Shown piece after piece: positions 1 through 8,293 of a stretch of 64,000 nucleotides of DNA. The translations under genes and the position numbers were made by a program. The notes beneath the pieces were generated by a model. It saw nothing but the letters and a program-made list of their open reading frames with translations, did no database searches and was not told where the DNA came from. The first letter of the stretch is position 1. Every line of letters starts with the position of its first letter. The DNA is taken from NCBI RefSeq assembly GCF_000750955.1, contig NZ_CCEJ010000001.1, forward strand, positions 174,197 through 238,196, written 5' to 3'. The DNA comes from Criblamydia sequanensis CRIB-18. Lineage in GTDB: Bacteria; Chlamydiota; Chlamydiia; Chlamydiales; Criblamydiaceae.

Positions 1-480
1 CATTTTTTGATAAGACCTGCAAAATCAGGGGAAGAAGCCATTCTATTTGATCTCATTTTAGAGCTTGCAGAGTATGAAGGAAAAGATCTCGCGGTTTTAC
101 CGATAAATATAGAGAGCCTAAAAACCTTTGGATTCGAGGATAAACCCTATTTTTATACGGAATTTGCTGAGGTTGATGAAAAGGTTGTCGGCTACGCTTT
201 ATATTATTACGGATTTTCTGCCAATCAAGGCTTCCCCATCCTCTATTTGGAAGATCTTTATGTAAAGCCTGAATATAGAGATTTGGGGATCGGCACCCGC
301 TTTTTAAAGAGATTGGCTCAATATGCCTTGCAAAGAAATTGCTGCCGCCTTGAATGGCATGTTTTTTCATGGAATAGGGAAGCTATTAACTTCTATAAAA
401 AAATTGGCGGTATTTTAAAGGAAAATCTCATCCAAGTACATCTAGAAAAGGAGCATTTGCAAAAGATAACAAGCTACTGA
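1..480 (+). CDS. GNAT acetyltransferase, diamine/spermidine N-acetyltransferase-like (5' partial)
   Basis: Acetyl-CoA-dependent N-acetyltransferase of the GNAT superfamily. The overall pattern follows eukaryotic-type SSAT: an N-terminal IRPA strand, a central LYLEDLYVKPEYR strand, the acetyl-CoA loop RDLGIGTRFL and a C-terminal WNREAINFYKKIG segment. Polyamines or other small amines are the likely substrates by family; the sequence does not prove which. A TTG at position 7 could start translation, but the codons before it are in frame and read HF, and SSAT proteins start a few residues earlier (KFVIRPA), so the true start probably lies left of the window. A weak hairpin follows the stop. Confidence 0.8.
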   Translation, partial: HFLIRPAKSGEEAILFDLILELAEYEGKDLAVLPINIESLKTFGFEDKPYFYTEFAEVDEKVVGYALYYYGFSANQGFPILYLEDLYVKPEYRDLGIGTRFLKRLAQYALQRNCCRLEWHVFSWNREAINFYKKIGGILKENLIQVHLEKEHLQKITSY

Positions 481-492
481 TTTTTAAATTCT

Positions 493-516
493 AAAGCCTT
501 TATAAGGTTTTTTTCT
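493..516 (+). terminator. weak intrinsic terminator
   Basis: Short hairpin (AAGCCTT, 3-base loop, AAGGTTT with one G-U pair) running into a T-rich tract, just after the acetyltransferase stop. Confidence 0.45.
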
Positions 517-592
517 TGTCGTTGACATTTTTCTTTGTTTGGTTTTTTTTAAGAGGACGATTTTCAATTCTCTTAAAAAAAGGAATATTCTT

Positions 593-2467
593 ATGCAACT
601 TCTTACATGGCTTAGCGGCGGGTCTACGACATCAAGTTATGAACTGCCCAGAACGAAAGTTAATAATCCAATTGATAGATCTTTGGAATCAAGACTTGAA
701 AATTTAGAAAGCTATTCCCTTTTAGAACTTCAGAAACTTTATGAAGATCTTCTAAGAAGAAAGATCAGTAAAGACAATCCGAACTTGCAAAAAGTCATGT
801 CTTCTATAGAGGCAATGAGAAACGATCTTCCCCTTTTTGCAAAAACTATGGCAATTCATAAAAAAGAAGAGAAGTATTCCTCAAACAGGTTAGAGCTTAA
901 AGAACAGGATCCGACAAAGTTATTTGCCTTTAGTCTTTCTCTTGAAGAAGTGAAAAAAATTGTCGATGAAAGAGGGGATGAGCTTCTTGAAATTACCCTC
1001 CTTATGGCTGTGGATGATGAATTGGTAGCTAAAATTGCTGAAAAATGCGTTAACTTAACTAGCTTTGTTGTATTTGGATTTGCTATTCCAGGCTGCACTA
1101 CAAATGCACTTAATGAAATTAAGAAAATGGTGAAATTAAACACCCTTTCCCTGGACTATTCCTCCTTTAGGGATTGGACCTCAAAAGATATTGTCAGTTT
1201 GCTATCGCAAACCTATTTTCAAGAAAATATGACGACACTCAGCTGTTCTGTATTTGATTGCGGAGATTCAGTGTTTCCTCCCATTGCGCAGTATAAAAAT
1301 CTAAATAAGTTAACTTTGGAATCAGGTTTTGACTATAATTTAATGCCGGTTTTAACTTCCCCAACCTTGCAAAAAACTGTGACTAAACTTCACTTAAAAT
1401 ATGTGTATAAAGTTACAGATGAAATGATAGAGGCCTTAAAAAACTTCACGGAGCTAAAGCATTTAGAGATTACCCCAAGTGAAGAGTATGTTGGCGCAGG
1501 GTCTTGGTTTGTGGAATCTCAAAAATTTCAGGAATATTTAAAGTCTAATGGTAAAAATTTGGATGTCTTGATTCTTGGAAAAGAGGTGATTCTTGATGCA
1601 AAGATTATGCAAACAATTTTTACCCTGACTCAATTAGAAAAACTAGTCCTTGCCAATTGCAGGCGCGTAAATTTGGATGATGAGCCTTTCCTTGGCCTTC
1701 AGAATATGAGGAAGCTTTCTCATTTGACAATGAGACGTTTGGGAGACAAAGATAATAGCGGGTTTGGACCTCGTGAATTTTCTCATTTAGCCGGACTTTC
1801 CTTAGTTGAACTTGACTTGAGCTTTCATAGAAAAAGCGGAACTTCTTTAGAGGGTTGGCAACTCTTAACTCATGGAGAAGCGGCAAAAACGTTAAAGGCT
1901 CTTTCGATTGAAGGCCTTCAAACCACAGACATTAGGGGAGAAGCTTATAATTTTTTAGGCAATTTATCTCTTGATTCCCTGAGAATTAACAATTGCGGTT
2001 GGGTGAATGACGATGTCCTTAAATCCTGGATCGGAACTCCTCTTTCTAGAACACTAAGCGAACTGGAGATAAGGGGTAATGCTTTGACGCCGGAAGCCTT
2101 TGTGCTGTTCAATAATTTCCCTGCACTTTCCGTTTTGGGTTTATCTCAAAATAATGGAATCGACGGTGTCAATAAGGCAGGGTATTATTTGACAGAAAAC
2201 GAACATTTAAGAAGGAACTTGAGAGGTCTTTACATCGGTGATGTCGATGTGGAACTTAATGCTATTCTTAAATTAGTGAATAATTTTGAAAAGTTAGAGG
2301 TTTTGATTACAGCCTGCAATAGTGGGGTAACAAAAGAGGAAGAAAAATTAATTAATAATGTTTGCGAGAAGAAGGGAATATCTTATTTGCCGGATGGCTC
2401 AGAGGTTAGGTGGCGTTATCAATCTCTTTTACAAACGATAAAATTTTATAAAAAGCAACGAGAATAA
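593..2467 (+). CDS. leucine-rich repeat protein
   Basis: A 624-residue protein of irregular leucine-rich repeats of the RNI/F-box type (LxxLxLxx then a variable helix), recognisable from about residue 130 to near the C terminus, for example LTKLHLKYVYKVTDEMIEAL and LSELEIRGNALTPEAF. The first ~100 residues are charged and helical. No signal peptide or membrane segment is visible. The start is placed at ATG 593 because AGGAA lies seven bases upstream; a longer reading from 539 adds 18 unsupported residues. LRR proteins of this type in environmental chlamydiae are often proposed to be host-directed effectors, but nothing here shows a secretion signal. Its partner is unknown. Confidence 0.75.
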   Translation: MQLLTWLSGGSTTSSYELPRTKVNNPIDRSLESRLENLESYSLLELQKLYEDLLRRKISKDNPNLQKVMSSIEAMRNDLPLFAKTMAIHKKEEKYSSNRLELKEQDPTKLFAFSLSLEEVKKIVDERGDELLEITLLMAVDDELVAKIAEKCVNLTSFVVFGFAIPGCTTNALNEIKKMVKLNTLSLDYSSFRDWTSKDIVSLLSQTYFQENMTTLSCSVFDCGDSVFPPIAQYKNLNKLTLESGFDYNLMPVLTSPTLQKTVTKLHLKYVYKVTDEMIEALKNFTELKHLEITPSEEYVGAGSWFVESQKFQEYLKSNGKNLDVLILGKEVILDAKIMQTIFTLTQLEKLVLANCRRVNLDDEPFLGLQNMRKLSHLTMRRLGDKDNSGFGPREFSHLAGLSLVELDLSFHRKSGTSLEGWQLLTHGEAAKTLKALSIEGLQTTDIRGEAYNFLGNLSLDSLRINNCGWVNDDVLKSWIGTPLSRTLSELEIRGNALTPEAFVLFNNFPALSVLGLSQNNGIDGVNKAGYYLTENEHLRRNLRGLYIGDVDVELNAILKLVNNFEKLEVLITACNSGVTKEEEKLINNVCEKKGISYLPDGSEVRWRYQSLLQTIKFYKKQRE

Positions 2468-2547
2468 TTTATTTATAAACTCTTCTAAATTAAAATTTAA
2501 CTATGTTATTTCTTATATTAAACCGATAACTATCTTTTCGGAGGAAT

Positions 2548-2958
2548 ATGAGAGTCATAGAGTCTTTAAACTTGGAAGAAGCGAAAAAGATCATTGCAGC
2601 GGCAGAAAAAAAGGCTATTGAAATTGGGCAGCCAATGAATATAGCAGTTGTTGATGCCGGCGGAAATCTAATTGCCCACGAGAGAATGGACGGGGCTTGG
2701 ATTGGAAGCATTGATATCTCGATAAAAAAGGCCTTTACCTCTCGGGCCTTTGATATTTCTACTAAGGAATTGGGCGAAAATTCTCAGCCCGGCAAGCAAT
2801 TCTATGGCATCCATCTCTCAAATCAAGAAAAGATCATGATTTTTGCAGGTGGATTGCCTATCAAAAAAAATGGACAAGTAGTCGGGGCCATTGGAGTAAG
2901 CGGGGGATCCGGGGATCAGGATCAGGAAGTGGCTGAGTACGGGGCAAGGTCTTTATAA
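2548..2958 (+). CDS. GlcG/HbpS family (DUF336) heme-binding-like protein
   Basis: The 136-residue protein matches the GlcG/HbpS fold family over its whole length: IAVVDAGGNLIAHERMDGA near residues 33-51, then GKQFYGIHL, FAGGLPI and VVGAIGVSGGSGDQD toward the C terminus. Family members bind heme or small ligands, or accompany glycolate, glycerol or diol enzymes; none of those genes is beside it here. GGAGG sits five bases before ATG 2548, which supports the start. It has no signal peptide, so it is probably cytoplasmic, unlike Streptomyces HbpS. The exact ligand is unknown. Confidence 0.8.
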   Translation: MRVIESLNLEEAKKIIAAAEKKAIEIGQPMNIAVVDAGGNLIAHERMDGAWIGSIDISIKKAFTSRAFDISTKELGENSQPGKQFYGIHLSNQEKIMIFAGGLPIKKNGQVVGAIGVSGGSGDQDQEVAEYGARSL

Positions 2959-3043
2959 TTTACAAAATCTTAATTATAAATTTATTTTAATTAATATATT
3001 AATCTATACTATTTTCCTTTAATTTTAAATTAAAGGATAAAAA

Positions 3044-4363
3044 ATGAATTCTATCGGCCCCAATCTCCCAGAGCTTCACGATCTAAGTTTTGAAGTTATT
3101 GATTCTATGCAAGAAAGCTCTCTTCCCTTCTTTAAAGAGCTTAATCAATTGCCCGAAACTGCCCTTGAGGTCAGAGCTTTTAAGGCTATCAAAGCGAGTA
3201 ATATTTATCCAAATAAGGAAGAAAAAGAAAGAGCCCTAGAGATGGCGTCTTATGCTGCGATCATGTACCGCGAGTTGGATGAAATTGAAGAAGTTTTTGG
3301 CAATCAACTATTGCCCACTCCAACTGATTTGGGAGTTTTTCTCCCCACAGGACTAAAACTTCAAGCTTTCGGCAAAGAAGGAGAGGTTGTTCTCGCCATT
3401 AGAGGAACCGAGCTAGATCAAGACCTGTTGACTATGATTAAAAATCTGATTGCAGATATGGGAATCGGGCGTCATAAATCAAATGAAGATCTCTACCAAT
3501 CGATCCAAAAAGTGAACGAGAGAGTTTCGACAAGGTATGGGTATGAGATCGAAGAAGGGGTTTTGGAAAAATTTAAAGCCCTTCTAGAAGTTCGTGTTTT
3601 AGGAGACAACGATTCAAGCCGGGTTTTTGAGGTAGCAAGCAGGGTTGCGAAAAGTATTGGGGAGGGAATCGCTAAGGGCGGTGCTTTCGGTGTTCTCACA
3701 GGCGGTATTATAGGCGCAGCAGCCTTAGGTATTGGTCTTGCAAGCTTTCCGATTGCTGCAACGGCTGCCGGAGCCGTTGGCATTAGCGGCGCTTTTTTTG
3801 GCGGCGGCATAAATGGGGCTTCAGAAACAGTCCAATGTTTAACAGTCATGGATGGCTACCCAACTCTTCTTTCCTATGTTAAAGCGACAGATGATTACAT
3901 AGTGGCTTTAAGAGAGCGCGGCTTAATTAATCAAAGTGTTAAACTAACTGTTGTAGGCCACTCTCTTGCAGGTTATTTAGCAGCAACGACCGCTACCCAA
4001 GCGGATGAAATCCATGCCTTTAATGGCCCGGGGCTTCGCTTAGATACAGAAATGTCTGAAATCTGCAATAACTTAGGCTGGAACCGAAAAATAAATCCTA
4101 TTGTAGAGTATCATTCTTATTCTATGGAAACGGACTTTATAGGCAACTTATGTACAAGAACCGGACCTTTAAGAACATTGACGCTTCCTATTACTTTTGA
4201 TGCCGTTATCAATGATTTTCCAGCTTGTAATTACAAAGGTCCGCTTGCCCATCATGGGATAATGATCATTCGAGAGCTTATTCGAAATTCTTCCATCATA
4301 GGAGTAGAAAAGCCTTTAGCTCTCACTTATCCAAAAAAAGATGAAGGTGAAAAAGAAAATTAA
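3044..4363 (+). CDS. GHSLAG serine hydrolase (lipase class 3-like) with glycine-rich membrane segment
   Basis: A 439-residue protein. A nucleophile elbow GHSLAG (Ser307) follows strand VKLTVVG, the arrangement of alpha/beta-hydrolases of the lipase-3 type. An upstream strand EVVLAIRGTELDQD (about residues 112-125) resembles the oxyanion-loop strand of the same family. Between them, residues about 210-265 are rich in Gly and Ala (GGAFGVLTGGIIGAAALG...) and look like a glycine-zipper membrane segment inserted in the hydrolase. A His in the C-terminal part (SYSMETDF or LAHHGIM) could complete the triad. A lipid or ester substrate is plausible by family only. It has no signal peptide and is followed by a strong terminator. 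Confidence 0.65.
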   Translation: MNSIGPNLPELHDLSFEVIDSMQESSLPFFKELNQLPETALEVRAFKAIKASNIYPNKEEKERALEMASYAAIMYRELDEIEEVFGNQLLPTPTDLGVFLPTGLKLQAFGKEGEVVLAIRGTELDQDLLTMIKNLIADMGIGRHKSNEDLYQSIQKVNERVSTRYGYEIEEGVLEKFKALLEVRVLGDNDSSRVFEVASRVAKSIGEGIAKGGAFGVLTGGIIGAAALGIGLASFPIAATAAGAVGISGAFFGGGINGASETVQCLTVMDGYPTLLSYVKATDDYIVALRERGLINQSVKLTVVGHSLAGYLAATTATQADEIHAFNGPGLRLDTEMSEICNNLGWNRKINPIVEYHSYSMETDFIGNLCTRTGPLRTLTLPITFDAVINDFPACNYKGPLAHHGIMIIRELIRNSSIIGVEKPLALTYPKKDEGEKEN

Positions 4364-4390
4364 AAAAATCCCTCTCAAGAGGGATTTTTT
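4363..4390 (+). terminator. intrinsic terminator after the hydrolase
   Basis: Perfect stem ATCCCTC/GAGGGAT, extended by A-T pairs, with the four-base loop TCAA and a run of six T. It starts inside the stop codon of the hydrolase gene. Confidence 0.9.
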
Positions 4391-4504
4391 GTTTAGTTAC
4401 TTTTAAAAAAGCTCCCTTAATGTTTAATAGCTTCAGTTTTAATTTTCTAAAAATTGAAATTTCCTTTAAAAATGAGGGCAAAATTTTTTAAAGGGAACAT
4501 TTCA

Positions 4505-4945
4505 ATGTCATGTGAAGTCCAAAAATATATAACTGCTTCTCCTCGTACGCCCTCTCTTTTTGAAAGATTTATGGAAATCAATAGGGGAGAGAAAAACACC
4601 CTTAAGAGAAAGAAAGCCTGGGAAGAATGCCTTGAGTTAAGTGAGGAAGTAGCAAGCTACTCCACCACCATTTTCTTGGGTTTAGGAACCATCACTTTCT
4701 TTTGTTTAAAAAAATTCCCAAAAACTGCTTTGTTATTAAATCTTCTTTTTTTAATACCTGCCCTATTATTTAGAGATGTGGAAATTGTTTCCGCAAAAGC
4801 GCAAGAAATACTGAAGGCAACCCATCAAAAAATTTCTACACCACAGGAGCTTGCAGCAAAACTCCTTGAAGACACGTGGTTTATGAATAAATTTTTTACA
4901 AATCTTCTTATCAGACAATTGAACAAAAGGACGTTCAGTTTATAA
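4505..4945 (+). CDS. hypothetical membrane protein
   Basis: Not recognised. It is a 146-residue protein with a hydrophobic stretch at about residues 52-92 (TTIFLGLGTITFFCL, then TALLLNLLFLIPALLF) that can form a two-helix hairpin, flanked by charged helical regions. A bilobed hydrophobic hairpin is the shape of chlamydial inclusion-membrane (Inc) proteins, so an Inc-like role is possible but unproven. ATG 4505 is preferred, with AAAGGGA about ten bases upstream; a start at 4454 would add 17 lysine/phenylalanine-rich residues encoded by leader-like DNA. Confidence 0.55.
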   Translation: MSCEVQKYITASPRTPSLFERFMEINRGEKNTLKRKKAWEECLELSEEVASYSTTIFLGLGTITFFCLKKFPKTALLLNLLFLIPALLFRDVEIVSAKAQEILKATHQKISTPQELAAKLLEDTWFMNKFFTNLLIRQLNKRTFSL

Positions 4946-5006
4946 AATTTTAATAATCAATAGATTAGAGTATCTAAGAAAATTGATTAAAATTTTTAAG
5001 TTGAAC

Positions 5007-5035
5007 TTGAGGATCTTCGCTAATCCCATTATAAT
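5007..5035 (+). promoter_or_regulatory. sigma-70-type promoter upstream of hpf
   Basis: TTGAGG, a 17-base spacer, then a perfect TATAAT, about 80 bases before the hpf start. No other gene lies between. Confidence 0.65.
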
Positions 5036-5046
5036 AAGAATGTAAA

Positions 5047-5089
5047 CCTTTAAGAAGGCCTACTTAGAGATAGACCTAAATTTTAAAGG
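5047..5089 (+). promoter_or_regulatory. 5' leader hairpin of hpf
   Basis: CCTTTAA pairs with TTAAAGG, enclosing AGGCCTA against TAGACCT with one mismatch. It lies between the promoter and the ribosome-binding region, so it would be part of the hpf mRNA leader. No T-tract follows, so it is not a terminator. A regulatory role is inferred only from its position. Confidence 0.35.
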
Positions 5090-5114
5090 CTATGTTAAGA
5101 CGTATGAGGTATGT

Positions 5115-5750
5115 ATGACCCGAAAAATGAAAGCTCTTGAATTCGTAGATAATGGCTACAATATTTCTGTTACCGGAAGGCATGTTCTTGTAACAGACGC
5201 AATGAAAGATTATGCTATAGAGAAACTATCTCGAATTGAAAAGTTCACTGATCGCATTATTGATGTTGCTATACGTATGGACATCCAGAGAGCTGAGCAC
5301 CGTGTTGACCTTTATATGACAGTCGGACATCTAAAAATTAAAAGTTCAGCTACAAGTAACGACATGTACGCGTCAATTGATAAAGCTGTGCATAAATTAG
5401 AGACTCAGCTTTTGAAGTATAAGAGCCGACTGCAAGATCATACCGCAAAAAACCTTTCATCCATAGATATGAAAGTTAATGTTTTAGGTTTAGGTGGGAG
5501 TGATCTCAAGGAAATCAACGATGAAATTGAATCAGAAAATAACCGTGCTCTTATAGACAGTTATAGATCTCATAAAGTTGTGGACTCTGAGACTAGGCCT
5601 TTAAAAACCTTGAACCTCGATGAAGCTGTTATGAAAATGGATCTTTCAGGAGATTCTTTTTTAATTTTTCGATCGGAAGAAGATCAAAAGCTAAAGGTGA
5701 TTTATAAAAGAAAAGAAGGCAATTACGGGGTAATTGAAATAGAAAGTTAA
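5115..5750 (+). CDS. hpf: ribosome hibernation promoting factor, long form
   Basis: A 211-residue HPF/RaiA protein. The N-terminal S30AE domain (residues about 13-115) has the family pattern NISVTGRHVLVTDAMKDYAIEKLSRIEKF and the conserved DMYASIDKAVHKLETQL helix. A linker leads to the C-terminal dimerisation domain (about 150-211), ending in SFLIFRSEEDQKLKVIYKRKEGNYGVIEIE. Long-form HPF pairs 70S ribosomes into inactive 100S dimers in slow growth. It fits an intracellular bacterium that alternates between dormant and growing forms. A good promoter and leader hairpin lie upstream. The stop overlaps the start of the next gene (TAATG), so the two are translationally coupled. Confidence 0.93.
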   Translation: MTRKMKALEFVDNGYNISVTGRHVLVTDAMKDYAIEKLSRIEKFTDRIIDVAIRMDIQRAEHRVDLYMTVGHLKIKSSATSNDMYASIDKAVHKLETQLLKYKSRLQDHTAKNLSSIDMKVNVLGLGGSDLKEINDEIESENNRALIDSYRSHKVVDSETRPLKTLNLDEAVMKMDLSGDSFLIFRSEEDQKLKVIYKRKEGNYGVIEIES

Positions 5751-6196
5751 TGCCTGCGGCCGATAAATTGTTTTGTCTTTCAAGAAATAAATGGATTGCC
5801 TCTACACCTGAGGAAGGCGTGAGGCAATTTTTTTTGCATCTCATGGTAAAAAATCTTGGATTTCCGAAAAACCTTCTTTCTGTGGAAGCAAGGCTTAAGA
5901 ATTTTCTTTTTGAATCGAAAAAAATTCCCAAAAGAAGAGCGGATATCATCGGTTTTTTTCCCTTTAAGGATACGCTCAAACCTTTGATTTTAATTGAGTG
6001 TAAAAAAGGGCCTCTTAAAGAGGAGGATTTCTACCAAGCCTCAGGATATAACTTTCACTTGCAGGCAGCTTTTTTTGGAGTGGCTTCAAAAAATGAATTA
6101 ATGATTTGCGATGCTAGAAAAATAGAGCCTGCATTTTATCATATCCCTCCGTATCAAGAACTTGTTCTTAAAGCTTCCCGATTAAAGGATTCTTAA
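5750..6196 (+). CDS. HsdR N-terminal domain-like protein (PD-(D/E)xK nuclease fold)
   Basis: A 148-residue protein that resembles only the N-terminal nuclease-type domain of type I restriction R subunits. It has EEGVRQ near residue 21, a helix before RRADIIGFF (Asp about 65) and the strand LILIECKKGPLKEED (Glu-x-Lys about 82-84), which together form a PD-(D/E)xK-like core. No helicase domain and no hsdM/hsdS lie nearby, so this is not a restriction system. Such stand-alone proteins are widespread in bacteria and their function is unknown. It is coupled to hpf by a TAATG overlap and ends four bases into the convergent Rieske gene. Confidence 0.75.
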   Translation: MPAADKLFCLSRNKWIASTPEEGVRQFFLHLMVKNLGFPKNLLSVEARLKNFLFESKKIPKRRADIIGFFPFKDTLKPLILIECKKGPLKEEDFYQASGYNFHLQAAFFGVASKNELMICDARKIEPAFYHIPPYQELVLKASRLKDS

Positions 6197-6501
6197 GTCT
6201 TTGTCACTAAAAAAATTTCACCGTTTTCAATTTCAATATCATAACGCTTAGCCTCTTCTCCTTCGACGTTTGTGCAAGCGCCTGTCGCGATATTAAATTC
6301 CCATCCATGCCATGGACAGGTGACTTTACAGTCTTCAATTGTCCCCTCGCCAAGAGGCCCTCCGTCATGCGGGCATTCATTGGAAAGAGCAAGTATTTTT
6401 CCTTCAATATTAAAGAGGGCTATTTCTTCACCCCCGGGGATAGATACGATTCTTGCTTTACCCACCGGAATATCTTCTAAAAGTGCAATTTTAGTTCTCA
6501 T
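6193..6501 (-). CDS. Rieske [2Fe-2S] ferredoxin
   Basis: A 102-residue single-domain Rieske protein. The cluster ligands are both visible: C-P-H at about residues 42-44 (NECPHDGG) and C-x2-H about 18 residues later (CPWHGWEFN). It resembles the NirD and dioxygenase-ferredoxin type, a small soluble electron carrier. No oxygenase or nitrite reductase large subunit is encoded nearby. Its start is one base after the stop of the upstream 525-residue gene (TGATATG), so translation is coupled and the two products probably work together. Confidence 0.88.
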   Translation of the reverse strand: MRTKIALLEDIPVGKARIVSIPGGEEIALFNIEGKILALSNECPHDGGPLGEGTIEDCKVTCPWHGWEFNIATGACTNVEGEEAKRYDIEIENGEIFLVTKT

Positions 6502-6502
6502 A

Positions 6503-8080
6503 TCAGTATCCGTGATCTCCGCCGACAGCTCCGCTTGGATGTAGGGCTAAATAATAAGTTACAAGATAAGGATTTCCGCTTTCAACAGTAACCCAGCCGG
6601 TTTTTCCTTGAAAAAAAGCTTCTAAGTCTTCACTTTTTGTCGTATCGATTAAAAAGGCTCCATGTGGAGGAATTTCGATTTCTTTTCTTAAAATTTCCAA
6701 ATCGCTTTCCCTATAAAACTGTAAAAGGATCTTATCAGATTTTTTATAATCCTTTTCAGGGGAAGAATTCATGATAAATAAACAAAAATGCGGGGTGTCA
6801 AAAACAAGAGGAGCCCATCTAAACGATTTATTTTTCTTCTCAAAATCAGGATTAAAGGGTTGAAGGTTGGTGCAAATATTACAGCCAAGGATTTCCTTTT
6901 TTTGGGTAACGTCTAAAGCAATTTTTATTCTTGAGGGAATAGGGTCTTTTCCGGTTTTTGTAGCAATTAGCCTTATAGAAAGGGGTTCTATGGGATCTTT
7001 ACCTAAGAAATTGCGAACGAAATTTTTCATTGGAAAGCGTTTGAATTGAGATTCTGATTCTAAATTTTCAAAAAGTTTTCCTTTACCGATTAGGGTTCCA
7101 TTTAAAGTGTAGATTTCAGCATCGATTGAAAATTGAGAAGGGGTATAGATGGGGTAGAAAGAAAGGGTTGTTTCAAGATCATCTTCAATTAGCAAAGGGA
7201 GTATTAAACTTGCGTCATGCCATTTTTCTTCCGAATCCAACCAGTAGTCTTTTTTCGAGGTGGCGGTTGTGCAATCGTAATAAGAGTGGGTGATGGACGC
7301 AATAAAGGGAATATCTTGAAAATTACCAACAAGTAATCTTGGAAAAGCCCACTCTATATCGAAATTCAATTTTAGTGTTCCAATTTCATTTTTAAGAAAG
7401 GGGGCTAAATCAATTTCCTTTGCCGGATAAATAAATTTTGTTTCGTAAGGAGCGACTTTTCCCAAACGGAATAAATTCTCCTGGATATTTCCATTAGCAT
7501 TAATAAAAGTAGCTTTGATATTTTTATCTTTATCTTCTTTAGGACCATTTACAAAAGCAAAAAAGGGATTCCCGCCATTCGCCAACGTTATATTAAAGCC
7601 GCTTTCAGCAACTTTTGTAACCGTATTGGCCTGATAATCCTCATAATTGTTAAAAATTCGCTCCGCTGTGTGAACAAATGTGCTGAAATCGGCCCCGTAA
7701 TAGTTTACAGTGGTTGCCGGAAAAGGAAAAACAAGAGGCATGCTTGAAAAAAATTCAAGTTCCAAAGACCCTTCAAACAATTCTTCTCCATACTCCGATT
7801 CCTCTAAAATATCCTTAACTTCCACACGGAAAGCCCTGGGTTCTGTAATGAGTGAAAAGGTTCTGCTTAAGAGTGTCCCATCTTTTCTTCTAAGTGTTTT
7901 TACAAAGCCGATGGCCGGAATATTTCTTTTCACCATCCAATATCCAAAGAAAAGGACGCGAGATTGGATTAAAGGAGATTGCATGACCGGAAAAATTGCT
8001 GAAGCTCGGAAAGCAGGCTCTTTTTTATTCAGACTCTCTTTTTTTGTGGTTTCTTCGAGGTGATCCCAGTAGCTTCGCAT
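6503..8080 (-). CDS. unrecognised 525-residue protein coupled to a Rieske ferredoxin
   Basis: I do not recognise the family. The protein is soluble-looking, with no signal peptide or membrane helix, and rich in beta-strand patterns (for example TTVNYYGADFSTFVHTAE and WAFPRLLVGNFQDIPFIAS). Two cysteines lie in LGCNICTNL (about residues 395-403) and others are scattered. The C terminus ends with GGDHGY after the strand NPYLVTYYLALHP. Because its stop nearly touches the Rieske start, it may be the redox partner or an enzyme fed by the ferredoxin; that is inference from context only. Confidence 0.7.
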   Translation of the reverse strand: MRSYWDHLEETTKKESLNKKEPAFRASAIFPVMQSPLIQSRVLFFGYWMVKRNIPAIGFVKTLRRKDGTLLSRTFSLITEPRAFRVEVKDILEESEYGEELFEGSLELEFFSSMPLVFPFPATTVNYYGADFSTFVHTAERIFNNYEDYQANTVTKVAESGFNITLANGGNPFFAFVNGPKEDKDKNIKATFINANGNIQENLFRLGKVAPYETKFIYPAKEIDLAPFLKNEIGTLKLNFDIEWAFPRLLVGNFQDIPFIASITHSYYDCTTATSKKDYWLDSEEKWHDASLILPLLIEDDLETTLSFYPIYTPSQFSIDAEIYTLNGTLIGKGKLFENLESESQFKRFPMKNFVRNFLGKDPIEPLSIRLIATKTGKDPIPSRIKIALDVTQKKEILGCNICTNLQPFNPDFEKKNKSFRWAPLVFDTPHFCLFIMNSSPEKDYKKSDKILLQFYRESDLEILRKEIEIPPHGAFLIDTTKSEDLEAFFQGKTGWVTVESGNPYLVTYYLALHPSGAVGGDHGY

Positions 8081-8293
8081 GATTTTTATAAAGCCTTAGT
8101 TTACAGGTTTTTAGGTGTTTAAGTGGGAACCCGTTTAGTTTTTAGTATAAAAAAATAATTTTAAAGGGGAAAGCATTATTCCTTAGGTTTTTTAAAACCA
8201 AAACGATTCCTCTCCATTGAAAAGATATTTTTAATTTGATAATTTTTTATTGGGAGATTTAGAGGATGAGCTAAGTTAACCTTAGGGGAAATT

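Noticed and set aside
5750-6196. Type I restriction-modification system.
   Set aside because: Only an HsdR-N-like domain of 148 residues is present; there is no helicase, hsdM or hsdS.
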